Positions 39,423 to 48,041 of a DNA stretch of 64,000 nt are shown one piece after another. The stretch lies in assembly GCF_014648315.1 (NCBI RefSeq), contig NZ_BMQW01000008.1, positions 1 through 64,000 of the forward strand, written 5' to 3'. The position numbers were made by a program, and so were the translations under genes. The notes under the pieces were generated by a model. It ran no database searches, was not told the DNA's origin, and was given only the letters and a program-made list of their open reading frames with translations. The first letter of the stretch is position 1; every line of letters starts with the position of its first letter. The stretch comes from Shewanella ulleungensis (GTDB lineage Bacteria; Pseudomonadota; Gammaproteobacteria; Enterobacterales; Shewanellaceae).

Positions 39423-40782
39423 ACTTTTGCTCAACTGGTTAACCGATGGCCCCGCTGCCCAGCAGCTGATTAGTTTTGACCACCATGACATGATGACGGG
39501 ATCGCTGTTTTGTGCCCACGTCACTCACTTACACAAACAACTCAGCCAAAGCGATGCCAAACGTTGGTTACTGGCCGCACAAAAAAGTGATTTATTTGCT
39601 GCAGGCTTATGCGCTGCATTACTCGCGGGTAAGCAGGTAATATTGCCTGCCAACACTCAGCGCGGCACGTTAAGCGAGCTCAATCATGAGTTTGACGCCA
39701 TTATTGCAGACAAGCCATTATGCGAAGTACGCGAGTTTATTGTCCTCAAAAAAGAGCTCAGCCTACCTGCGGCAACCTGGCCACAAGCCAAAAGCTTAGG
39801 CGAATTAATTTTATTTACGTCAGGCAGTAGCGGTCAGCCAAAAGCCATTACTAAAACCCTTGCACAACTAGATGCCGAAGTCAGTATTTTAGAGCATACC
39901 TTTGCCCAACACTTACCGCATTGCTCAGTGGTATCAACTGTATCGCATCAGCACATTTATGGCTTATTGTTTAAAATTTTATGGCCGTTAGCGGCAAGTC
40001 GCGCTTTTTTAAGCGAACAGATCGACTTTCCAGAAACACTGAGTTACTACCTCGCCATCATGCCAAATCTATGTCTAATTAGCAGTCCTGCGCAGTTAAC
40101 TCGCTTGCCAGATGCCCTAGACAATCAGCCACAACAGCGTATTCCCAGTTTAATTTTCAGCTCTGGAGGCCCGTTAAACTTTGAGTCAGCGCAAGCGGTA
40201 AAACAATGCTTTAAACAATTACCTATCGAAGTGTTTGGCAGTACCGAAACTGGCGGTATTGCTTATCGTCGCCAGCATCAACCACTGCAAACATGGCAAC
40301 CGTTTGAGCAAGTTAACATCGATGCAGACCCGCAAGACGGCGCGTTAATTTTACAGTCAGTTTATTTAGATAATCCAGATGCTTGGGTAAAATGTGATGA
40401 CAAAATCGAGTTGGTTGAAAATGGCCAATTTCGTTTACTGCACCGATTAGACCGCATTGTCAAAATAGAAGAAAAGCGTTTATCTCTCGCGCAGTTAGAA
40501 CATCTGTTGCAAACCCATCCGTTTGTCAGCGATGCCGCAGTAACAGTATTAGAGCAACCCCGTACCATGCTCGGCGCGGCCGTATGCCTAAATGAACTTG
40601 GCAGACAAACTCTTAAAGACGAAGGTAAGTTAGCGATTAACACGGCCTTAAAAAACCACTTACTGAGCCAATTTGAACGCATCACCTTACCTAAGCGTTG
40701 GCGCTACCCTAAAACCTTGCCACTTAACAGTCAGGGCAAACGCACTTCAGCTGATATAGCAGCTTTATTTATTCATGATTAA
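39415..40782 (+). CDS. apeH: ApeH: aryl-acid AMP-dependent ligase
   Basis: ANL-family ligase of 455 residues that would activate an aryl acid and load it on an ACP as starter. The adenylation loop is LFTSGSSGQPKAITKTL (about 138-154), followed by FGSTETGGIAYRR (about 280) and a C-terminal hinge with HRLDRIVKIEEKRLSL. The starter in known APEs is 4-hydroxybenzoate; here the lyase further down suggests a hydroxycinnamate-type acid instead. It overlaps apeI by eight bases. Confidence 0.88.
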   Translation: MTKLLLNWLTDGPAAQQLISFDHHDMMTGSLFCAHVTHLHKQLSQSDAKRWLLAAQKSDLFAAGLCAALLAGKQVILPANTQRGTLSELNHEFDAIIADKPLCEVREFIVLKKELSLPAATWPQAKSLGELILFTSGSSGQPKAITKTLAQLDAEVSILEHTFAQHLPHCSVVSTVSHQHIYGLLFKILWPLAASRAFLSEQIDFPETLSYYLAIMPNLCLISSPAQLTRLPDALDNQPQQRIPSLIFSSGGPLNFESAQAVKQCFKQLPIEVFGSTETGGIAYRRQHQPLQTWQPFEQVNIDADPQDGALILQSVYLDNPDAWVKCDDKIELVENGQFRLLHRLDRIVKIEEKRLSLAQLEHLLQTHPFVSDAAVTVLEQPRTMLGAAVCLNELGRQTLKDEGKLAINTALKNHLLSQFERITLPKRWRYPKTLPLNSQGKRTSADIAALFIHD

Positions 40783-41173
40783 ATCAGTATTACCGCAAAT
40801 TATTCATCAACACGCAGAAGGCGAACAATGCCATTGGCGCTTGTTTATTAGTGGCGATCTAAATTTTTTTGACGGCCACTTTCCTGAGCAAGCGGTACTG
40901 CCGGGTGTAACGCAATTAGATTGGGCTGTAAAGCTAGGATGCGATGCTTTTGGTTATAGTGCCAATGTAGCTACGCTCGAAGTACTTAAATTTCAGCAGC
41001 TCATTTTGCCTAATACCTATGTCGATTTAGTTATCGAACATCAACCACAAAAATCGAAATTGATATTCAGCTACCGCGAAGGTGACAAACGCTTTGCTTC
41101 TGGTCGAATAGCCCTTAATTCCAGCATTAAGACAGAAACGAGCGCTACCTTGAATACCGAGAGTGTTACATGA
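40775..41173 (+). CDS. apeI: ApeI: FabZ-like thioester dehydratase
   Basis: Hotdog-fold 3-hydroxyacyl-ACP dehydratase of 132 residues. The catalytic His35 lies in FFDGHFPEQAVLPGV, the motif of FabA/FabZ enzymes. In APE systems ApeI works with or beside ApeP to make the conjugated double bonds that give the colour. It overlaps apeH at the start and apeJ at the end (ATGA). Confidence 0.9.
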   Translation: MIKSVLPQIIHQHAEGEQCHWRLFISGDLNFFDGHFPEQAVLPGVTQLDWAVKLGCDAFGYSANVATLEVLKFQQLILPNTYVDLVIEHQPQKSKLIFSYREGDKRFASGRIALNSSIKTETSATLNTESVT

Positions 41174-42912
41174 CATTTGCGTTAGTGATCCCTAATTACA
41201 ACCACCATATCGCGATAGAAAAAACCTTAACCGATTTGGCTCAGTATCAATTGCCTTGTTATTTGGTCGACGACGGTAGTGACGATAAAACCCGTTACGT
41301 GCTTCAAACACTTGCCGACAAATTTAGCTGGGTCACCTTAATTCAACACCCTTATAATCGCGGCAAAGGCGCGGCGGTAATGAGTGGCTTACGCCAAGCG
41401 TACCGTGATGGCTTTAGCCATGCTTTGCAAGTCGATGCCGACGGCCAACATAATTTAGCCGACATTACCTTGATGATGTCCACCAGCGAGCAGCACCCTA
41501 CAGCCTTGATATCAGGCCAACCACAATACGATGAGTCGGTACCCAAAGGTCGACTATATGGCCGTTATATTACTCATTTTTGGGTGTGGGTTGAAACCTT
41601 AAGCTTTGATATTCAAGATTCCATGTGTGGTTTTAGAGTTTATCCACTGGCGGCTACGGAGCAGTTATTTAGCCAGCAGGCATTAGGCGAGCGCATGGAC
41701 TTTGACATTGAAGTCATGGTTAAACTGCACTGGCAAGGCACACCCGTGGTGCATGTGCCAACCAAAGTAATTTACCCAGAAGATGGCATTAGTCATTTTC
41801 AAGGCGTAAGAGATAATGTGCGCATTAGTTGGATGCACACTACATTATTTTTTGGCATGTTAGCCCGCTTGCCACGCATTATTACTAAGCAAAATCAAAC
41901 CGCTCAATCATTACAAACAACCCAGCATTGGTCAGCCATGAGTGAACGTGGCAGCTTTTGGGGAATAAAGTTTTTAGCCCAGTGCTATCGTCTTGGCGGA
42001 CATTGGTTATGCCGCGCTGTCATGTATCCGGTTATCTGTTATTTTTTCCTTACCGGTAAAACCGCTCGTGATGCGTCATTAGACTTTTTACATCGAATAC
42101 AACTGCAACAGCCCAATCATCCACAGCTCAATCGTCCAGTCAATTGGCGCGATAGCCTTAAGCATTTCTTTGCGTTTGGTAATGCTGCACTCGATAGAAT
42201 AGATGCCTGGTGCGACAGAATTAACCTCGCCCAGGTCGATTTTAACGACCGTCATATACTGGCAGATCAAGTGGCCACAGGACGCGGCGCAGTATTAATT
42301 GTGTCGCATTTAGGTAATATGGAACTGTGCCGCGCTATCTCCATCCACCAGCAAAAAGTCAAGGTGAATGTGATGGTGCTAACCCAGCACGCTGAGAACT
42401 TTAATAAAGTTCTGCAACAACTTAACCCACAAAGTAGCTTGAATTTAATCCATGTAAACGAGCTAGATCCAAGCACGGCCATGCTGTTACAGCAAAAAAT
42501 TGATCAAGGTGAAATCGTGGTTATTGCAGCTGACCGCACCTCATCAAGCAGCCAAGGTCGTGTGACCTATTTGCCTTTTTTAGGCCAAGAGGCTGCATTT
42601 CCGCAAGGACCGTTCATTTTGGCCAGTTTACTAGATTGCCCGGTTTATACGTTATTTTGTATTCGGCAACATGGCCGTTATCAAGTGCATGTTGAACACT
42701 TAAGCGATACCTTAAAAGGCCCTCGCTCAGGCAGAACAGCACGTTTAGCCGATGCCATGAGCCAATACAGCCAACGTTTAGCCCATTTTGCGCAAATTGC
42801 GCCGATGCAGTGGTTTAACTTTTTCGATTTTTGGCGCAAGGACGAGCTGGTCACCCGTAACAACCAGCCATCAGCATCAAGCGCAGCTCCATTACCCAGT
42901 CAGGACAGATAA
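41170..42912 (+). CDS. apeJ: ApeJ: GT2 glycosyltransferase fused to LpxL-like acyltransferase
   Basis: A 580-residue two-domain protein. Residues 1 to about 235 form a family 2 glycosyltransferase (ALVIPNYNHHI, VDDGSDDKT, and the metal motif DADGQHN). Residues about 255-560 form a lysophospholipid/lipid A-type acyltransferase with HLGNMELCRA (HX4E) and the AADRTSSSSQG region. In APE clusters this fusion is thought to build the lipid-linked glycoconjugate that holds the pigment in the outer membrane. The C-terminal 20 residues are low-complexity. Four bases separate it from the next gene. Confidence 0.88.
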   Translation: MTFALVIPNYNHHIAIEKTLTDLAQYQLPCYLVDDGSDDKTRYVLQTLADKFSWVTLIQHPYNRGKGAAVMSGLRQAYRDGFSHALQVDADGQHNLADITLMMSTSEQHPTALISGQPQYDESVPKGRLYGRYITHFWVWVETLSFDIQDSMCGFRVYPLAATEQLFSQQALGERMDFDIEVMVKLHWQGTPVVHVPTKVIYPEDGISHFQGVRDNVRISWMHTTLFFGMLARLPRIITKQNQTAQSLQTTQHWSAMSERGSFWGIKFLAQCYRLGGHWLCRAVMYPVICYFFLTGKTARDASLDFLHRIQLQQPNHPQLNRPVNWRDSLKHFFAFGNAALDRIDAWCDRINLAQVDFNDRHILADQVATGRGAVLIVSHLGNMELCRAISIHQQKVKVNVMVLTQHAENFNKVLQQLNPQSSLNLIHVNELDPSTAMLLQQKIDQGEIVVIAADRTSSSSQGRVTYLPFLGQEAAFPQGPFILASLLDCPVYTLFCIRQHGRYQVHVEHLSDTLKGPRSGRTARLADAMSQYSQRLAHFAQIAPMQWFNFFDFWRKDELVTRNNQPSASSAAPLPSQDR

Positions 42913-42916
42913 TCTC

Positions 42917-44476
42917 ATGAGTCATACATCTTCAGCAGGCGCTACCGATAACACCGTGTATTTGGGCCAACAGTACCTCAGCCTAGAGCAAGTAGTTGCA
43001 ATAGCCAAAGGTGCCCAAGTTAAACTCTCTGACACAGCTGATTACGTTGAATATATTCAAAAGGGTGCCCGTTTCATTGACAGCTTGTTACATGAAGAAG
43101 GCGTAGTATATGGCGTCACCACAGGATACGGTGACTCATGCACCGTAAATGTGAGCTTAGATTTAGTCCACGAATTACCGCTACATTTAACCCGTTTTCA
43201 TGGTTGTGGCTTAGGCGACATTTTCACTCCAATGCAGTCACGCGCCATCATGGCGTGCCGCCTAAACTCATTGGCTGTCGGTAAATCTGGCGTGAGTTAT
43301 CAATTACTGCAACGTATTGAATGGCTATTGAACAACGACATCACCCCTATCATTCCTCAGGAAGGTTCTGTTGGCGCCAGTGGTGATTTAACGCCATTGT
43401 CTTACCTTGCGGCAGTGTTAGTCGGCGAGCGTGAAGTGATGTATCAAGGTAAACGCCAAGCCACTAAAGATGTGTATTTACAACTTGGCATTGTGCCACT
43501 GAGATTACGCCCAAAAGAAGGCCTTGCATTAATGAACGGCACCGCTGTCATGACAGCACTTGCCTGTTTAGCCTATGACAGATCGCAATACTTAAGCCGT
43601 TTATCGAGTCGTATAACCGCAATGGCGTCGTTAACCCTTAAAGGTAACTCCAACCATTTTGACGAGATTTTATTTGCCGCGAAACCTCACCCAGGGCAAA
43701 ACCAAATTGCTAGTTGGATACGTGAAGACTTAAATCATCACACACATCCGCGTAATTCGGACCGTCTGCAAGATCGTTATTCAATCCGCTGTGCGCCACA
43801 TATTATTGGCGTACTACAAGATGCACTTCCGTTTATGCGCCAGTTTATTGAAACTGAACTTAACAGTGCCAACGATAACCCGATTGTGGATGCCGAAGGT
43901 GAACACATACTTCACGGTGGTCATTTTTATGGTGGGCATATTGCCTTTGCCATGGATGCAATGAAAAACGCTGTAGCCAATATTGCCGACTTAATCGATC
44001 GCCAAATGGCTTTAGTGATGGACCCGAAATTTAATAACGGTTTACCGGCTAACCTATCTGCTGCAACTGGCGAGCGCCGTGCCATTAACCATGGTTTTAA
44101 AGCAGTACAAATTGGCGTATCGGCTTGGACAGCAGAAGCATTAAAAAACACCATGCCTGCCAGTGTGTTTTCTCGCTCAACTGAATGTCATAACCAAGAC
44201 AAAGTCAGCATGGGTACCATTGCCGCGCGAGATTGCATGCGCGTACTACAACTGACTGAGCAAGTTGCAGCAGCGGCCTTGTTAGCCATGAGCCAGGGGA
44301 TCCAACTACGGGTACTACAACAAGAGTTAGATCCGCAATCATTGACCTCTTCGCTGGCTAAAACCCTTGAACAAGTGAGCATCGATTTTGAGCTGCTCAC
44401 TGAAGATCGTCCTTTAGAATCAGTACTGCGCCAAACGGTTGAAAAAATTCAACTCGGTCAATGGGAGGTGTGCTAA
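42917..44476 (+). CDS. MIO-type HAL/PAL/TAL family ammonia-lyase
   Basis: Lyase of 519 residues that removes ammonia from an aromatic amino acid through the MIO prosthetic group. The MIO tripeptide ASG (154-156) lies in GSVGASGDLTPL. The catalytic Tyr65 (VVYGVTTGYG), the NGT loop (MNGTAVMTAL) and the C-terminal QDKVSMGTIAARD are all present. At the selectivity position the residues are Phe94-His95 by my alignment, not Ser-His (HAL) or His-Leu (TAL). Placed in an aryl polyene operon, it likely makes a cinnamate-type starter. E. coli-type ape operons lack it. The ATG at 42917 is chosen; the frame opens further upstream within apeJ. Confidence 0.86.
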   Translation: MSHTSSAGATDNTVYLGQQYLSLEQVVAIAKGAQVKLSDTADYVEYIQKGARFIDSLLHEEGVVYGVTTGYGDSCTVNVSLDLVHELPLHLTRFHGCGLGDIFTPMQSRAIMACRLNSLAVGKSGVSYQLLQRIEWLLNNDITPIIPQEGSVGASGDLTPLSYLAAVLVGEREVMYQGKRQATKDVYLQLGIVPLRLRPKEGLALMNGTAVMTALACLAYDRSQYLSRLSSRITAMASLTLKGNSNHFDEILFAAKPHPGQNQIASWIREDLNHHTHPRNSDRLQDRYSIRCAPHIIGVLQDALPFMRQFIETELNSANDNPIVDAEGEHILHGGHFYGGHIAFAMDAMKNAVANIADLIDRQMALVMDPKFNNGLPANLSAATGERRAINHGFKAVQIGVSAWTAEALKNTMPASVFSRSTECHNQDKVSMGTIAARDCMRVLQLTEQVAAAALLAMSQGIQLRVLQQELDPQSLTSSLAKTLEQVSIDFELLTEDRPLESVLRQTVEKIQLGQWEVC

Positions 44477-44908
44477 ATGAAGGGGTTACTGCTTACCGAA
44501 ATGGAAATGGTGATCCCGTTTCACGATGTCGACTCAATGGGTATTACTTGGCACGGTAATTATCTGCGTTACTTTGAAGTCGTTCGCTGTCAATTATTAG
44601 ATAAACTCGGCTATAACTATCGCACCATGCTCGAGTCTGGTTACGCCTGGCCAATTGTCGATGTGCAAATTAAATATGTTAAAAGCAGTACCTTTGATCA
44701 AAAGATCAAAGTGATTGCCGCTATTGTTGAATGGGAAAACCGTTTGCGGATTAACTACCAAATTATCGATGCTCAAACTAATGCCCGTATTACCAAAGGC
44801 TATACCATTCAAGCAGCGGTAGATATTGCTACCCAAGAGTTATGCTTTGTGACTCCGGAGATATTTCAACAAAAAATTCGTCCGTTATTAGATGAGACCC
44901 AAGCCTAA
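44477..44908 (+). CDS. apeK: ApeK: 4HBT-type thioesterase
   Basis: Hotdog-fold acyl-thioesterase of 143 residues in the 4-hydroxybenzoyl-CoA thioesterase / YbgC group. The active-site region is HDVDSMGITWHGNYLRY (16-32), with Asp18 as the expected catalytic acid. In APE systems ApeK is described as a thioesterase, possibly for editing or product release. Its ATG follows the lyase stop without a gap, and its stop overlaps apeL (TAATG). Confidence 0.88.
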   Translation: MKGLLLTEMEMVIPFHDVDSMGITWHGNYLRYFEVVRCQLLDKLGYNYRTMLESGYAWPIVDVQIKYVKSSTFDQKIKVIAAIVEWENRLRINYQIIDAQTNARITKGYTIQAAVDIATQELCFVTPEIFQQKIRPLLDETQA

Positions 44909-45642
44909 TGTCAGTAGTTAAAGCAATAAAGCTAACATTAGTCAGTCTCCTGCTGTGTTTGAGCGCGCCTATGCTAGCCGATGCTCAAGAAATTACGGCT
45001 CAACTAACAGATGCTCAATTGGTGCAAATTAACAGCTTGTACCAACAACCGGCTAGCTCCTCAGCCCTTAAGGCGTTAACGCAGCAATTGAATTTACACA
45101 CCGATACTCGCGGACAGTTTATGCAACAGCGTCATTTAGCTGTGCTCAAAAAACCATTACAAAGTCAGGGCCGGTTTATTTTCAGCCCTATACAAGGTTT
45201 AGTTTGGCAACAACTTAAGCCATTTAGTAGCTTAATGGTGCTTAAAGATCAGCAGTTAATTCAGCAAAACAGTCAGGGGAAAGTGCAATACCTCAGCGCA
45301 GCAGCCAGCGGCAATCCCATAGCGCAGCAACTGCCACGCTTATTACAGGCCATCATGGCGGGCGACATAAACGCGCTCAGCACTGACTTTGCCTTATTTA
45401 TGCCATCAGAAAATACAGGCTCAGTGTGGCAACTCGGCTTACAGGCAAAAGATCCGCAAGTACATGCCTCTATGGGTAACATCACTCTAAGTGGTGACAC
45501 ACACATTCGCACACTCATCATGACCAGTCAGCAAGCCAATATCAGCGACTACACTTACATACAATTTACCGATACCGAACAAGGGCCACTTCGCGACAGC
45601 GAACTTGCCCTATTTAGCCTTAACAGTGAGTTAGCTCAGTAA
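44908..45642 (+). CDS. apeL: ApeL: LolA-like periplasmic carrier
   Basis: A 244-residue exported protein with a signal peptide (about 1-27, cleaving near MLADA) and a LolA/LolB-like half-barrel fold (about 45-235), with QRHLAVLKKPLQSQGRF and LQAIMAGDINAL. By family it should shield a hydrophobic ligand while it crosses the periplasm, here plausibly the aryl polyene lipid. It precedes the MMPL exporter with TAATG overlaps on both sides, which suggests the two work together. A specific substrate cannot be read from sequence. Confidence 0.82.
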   Translation: MSVVKAIKLTLVSLLLCLSAPMLADAQEITAQLTDAQLVQINSLYQQPASSSALKALTQQLNLHTDTRGQFMQQRHLAVLKKPLQSQGRFIFSPIQGLVWQQLKPFSSLMVLKDQQLIQQNSQGKVQYLSAAASGNPIAQQLPRLLQAIMAGDINALSTDFALFMPSENTGSVWQLGLQAKDPQVHASMGNITLSGDTHIRTLIMTSQQANISDYTYIQFTDTEQGPLRDSELALFSLNSELAQ

Positions 45643-48041
45643 TGCCACGGGGCCCGTTTAATGTATTTACCTCAGCCAAACGCCGCTTTGCGTTATGGCT
45701 AGTACTGCTACTTGCAATGCTCATTTGTGGCACGGTGCAATGGCAGCAAGGCGCGCGGATCCAAACTGATATTTTGGCCATGCTGCCACATTTACAACAA
45801 GATAAACTTACCGAAACCGCATTAGAAACTGTCGAAAAGAAACTGGCTAATCAAGTGTATATAGCCGTAATGGCAGAAAACGATAATCAGGCCATTACTG
45901 CAGCGATGCAATTAATGACCTCATTACAAAACCAGCCACTACAACCTTTTAGTGCCATTAGAAGCGGCTCTGATAACCAGTTAGAACAGTTAGCAAAGGT
46001 ATATTTTGAGCATCGTTTTAGCTTACTGACCCCCGAGCAAGCACACGCGTTAGAATCAGATAACTGGCATGAGTTGTTAGCGAACGCGCAAAACCAACTT
46101 TATAGCGCCTTTGGTTTTGCTAACAGCCAACTGTTAGCGAACGACCCGCTGTTATTGTTTCCAGCAAACTTATTGGCGTTATCGCCAAATAACAAACTTC
46201 GTAGTCAACAGGGTATTTTACTCACTGACACGAATAACGGAGTCGCCGCTATTGTTATGGCAAAAGGCCGCGACAGCGCGTTTAGTCCTACAGCACAGCA
46301 ACAGCAAATACTTGCGCTACAATCTGCATTTAGCCAAATAAATCAACAATATCCACAAATTAGTTTTCTCAAAGCTGGGGCATTGTTTCATGCCATCGCC
46401 GCAACCGAATCGGCCAAACAAGAGATCAGTAAAATCGGCTTAATTTCAATGTTGGGTATTGTATTACTGGTGTGGCTGGCATTTCGCTCAGTGATGCCAT
46501 TAGTGGCAGCAACACTGACCTTAACCACTGGGGTGGTGTTTGCTTTTGTCGCCGTCCTTAGCCTATTTGGTGAATTGCATTTACTGACACTGGTGTTTGG
46601 CACCAGCTTAATTGGCGTAGCCATTGATTACAGCTTTCATTTTTATTGCGAAAAACAAGCACACCCCAATGACAATGCCAGTGACACCATCAAGCGTATT
46701 TTACCAGCGCTGACGCTCGCATTAGCCACCAGCACCAGTGCATTTATCGCCATTGGTTTTACGCCGTTCCCAGGGATGCAACAAGTTGCTGTTTTCTGCG
46801 CTGCAGGCTTAATAGGAGCGTGTCTCACCTTGCTGTTGGTGTTCCCACTTTTGGGTAATCAACAACTAAAACACACTCAAGGACTCCGACTTGCCCACGC
46901 TTATTTAAATTGGTTACAACGCTTATTTACCCCAACACAACCTAAACAAAAAGTCGCACTCGTACTGCTGCCTGTTGGCGTGTTAATTATGCTATTTTTG
47001 GGGTTGTCGCACATCACGACCAACGATGATATTCGTCAATTGCAGCAAAGCCCAGAGGCGATAACAACCGAGGAAAACCAGCTGAGGCAATTACTCAGCG
47101 GCGGCACAGACAACCAATTTATTTTAGTCAGTAGCGCTAATGAACAAGACTTATTGCAGACACTTGAGCAACTGACGCCAGTATTAGATATGGCCATTGC
47201 AGACAATGAAATAGATCAAGCTGTTAGTATCAGCCGCTTTATGCCTAGCATGGCGCGCCAGCAACATCACTACCAGTTACAACAGCAGCTCTATCAACAG
47301 CACCTGGCTGAAATCATCGAGCAAATGGGCCTAGATGACAGCATAAAGGCAAGTTTAATGGCCAAGTTAAACCTTGCCCATTCTGCATGGCTCACACCTC
47401 AAGCAGTGCTTAAACACGCCAATAATGACTTAACGGCCTTGTGGTTGGGTGATATTGCAAGCACTGACAACACTAAACAATTTGGCGCCATTGTATTACT
47501 AGGCGGCATTCATTCACTGCCCTCGTTAGCCCAACGGCTCTCCAGCCGAGACTGGTTATTGGGACAAGTGAAAATTGTTGATAAGGTTGGCGATATATCC
47601 AAACTTATGGGTCAATATCGCCAGCTTACGTTGCAATTGTTACTCTGGGTATTTGCGCTCGCCAGTATTGCCTTCAGTGTTAAATATGGCATTAAACTGG
47701 CGCTTGCCATTGTAGCGGTACCGGCACTTGCCGTGCTGCTGACTCTTGCTTGTTTAGGCTTGGTTGGCTCAAGTATTAGCTTATTCCACGCATTAGCCTT
47801 CATCTTAGTGCTAGGTATCGGTATTGATTACAGCTTATTTTTTGCCGAAGCCAAACATACTAATCATGGGGTAATGATGGCAATATTTATGTCGGCCTGT
47901 TCAACCTTATTAGCTTTTGGTTTACTAGCATTGAGCCAAACCCATGCGATTCACTTTTTCGGCCTAACGCTTTTATTTGGCATCAGCTTTGCTTTTTTAT
48001 TAGCGCCGTTTATTTCATTTTTTACAAGGAAGTCACTGTAA
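45642..48041 (+). CDS. apeM: ApeM: MMPL-family RND exporter
   Basis: Inner-membrane RND/MMPL lipid exporter of 799 residues. It has two halves, each with one helix, a periplasmic domain and a block of five to six helices. First-half membrane block: SMLGIVLLVWLAFRSVM to VAIDYSFHFYCE (about 265-335). Second half: from about 675 to the end, with GIGIDYSLFFAEAKH. The paired (G)IDYS(F/L) motifs with Asp in the transmembrane core are the proton-relay positions of the family. Likely moves the finished polyene lipid out, with ApeL as acceptor. Confidence 0.88.
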   Translation: MPRGPFNVFTSAKRRFALWLVLLLAMLICGTVQWQQGARIQTDILAMLPHLQQDKLTETALETVEKKLANQVYIAVMAENDNQAITAAMQLMTSLQNQPLQPFSAIRSGSDNQLEQLAKVYFEHRFSLLTPEQAHALESDNWHELLANAQNQLYSAFGFANSQLLANDPLLLFPANLLALSPNNKLRSQQGILLTDTNNGVAAIVMAKGRDSAFSPTAQQQQILALQSAFSQINQQYPQISFLKAGALFHAIAATESAKQEISKIGLISMLGIVLLVWLAFRSVMPLVAATLTLTTGVVFAFVAVLSLFGELHLLTLVFGTSLIGVAIDYSFHFYCEKQAHPNDNASDTIKRILPALTLALATSTSAFIAIGFTPFPGMQQVAVFCAAGLIGACLTLLLVFPLLGNQQLKHTQGLRLAHAYLNWLQRLFTPTQPKQKVALVLLPVGVLIMLFLGLSHITTNDDIRQLQQSPEAITTEENQLRQLLSGGTDNQFILVSSANEQDLLQTLEQLTPVLDMAIADNEIDQAVSISRFMPSMARQQHHYQLQQQLYQQHLAEIIEQMGLDDSIKASLMAKLNLAHSAWLTPQAVLKHANNDLTALWLGDIASTDNTKQFGAIVLLGGIHSLPSLAQRLSSRDWLLGQVKIVDKVGDISKLMGQYRQLTLQLLLWVFALASIAFSVKYGIKLALAIVAVPALAVLLTLACLGLVGSSISLFHALAFILVLGIGIDYSLFFAEAKHTNHGVMMAIFMSACSTLLAFGLLALSQTHAIHFFGLTLLFGISFAFLLAPFISFFTRKSL

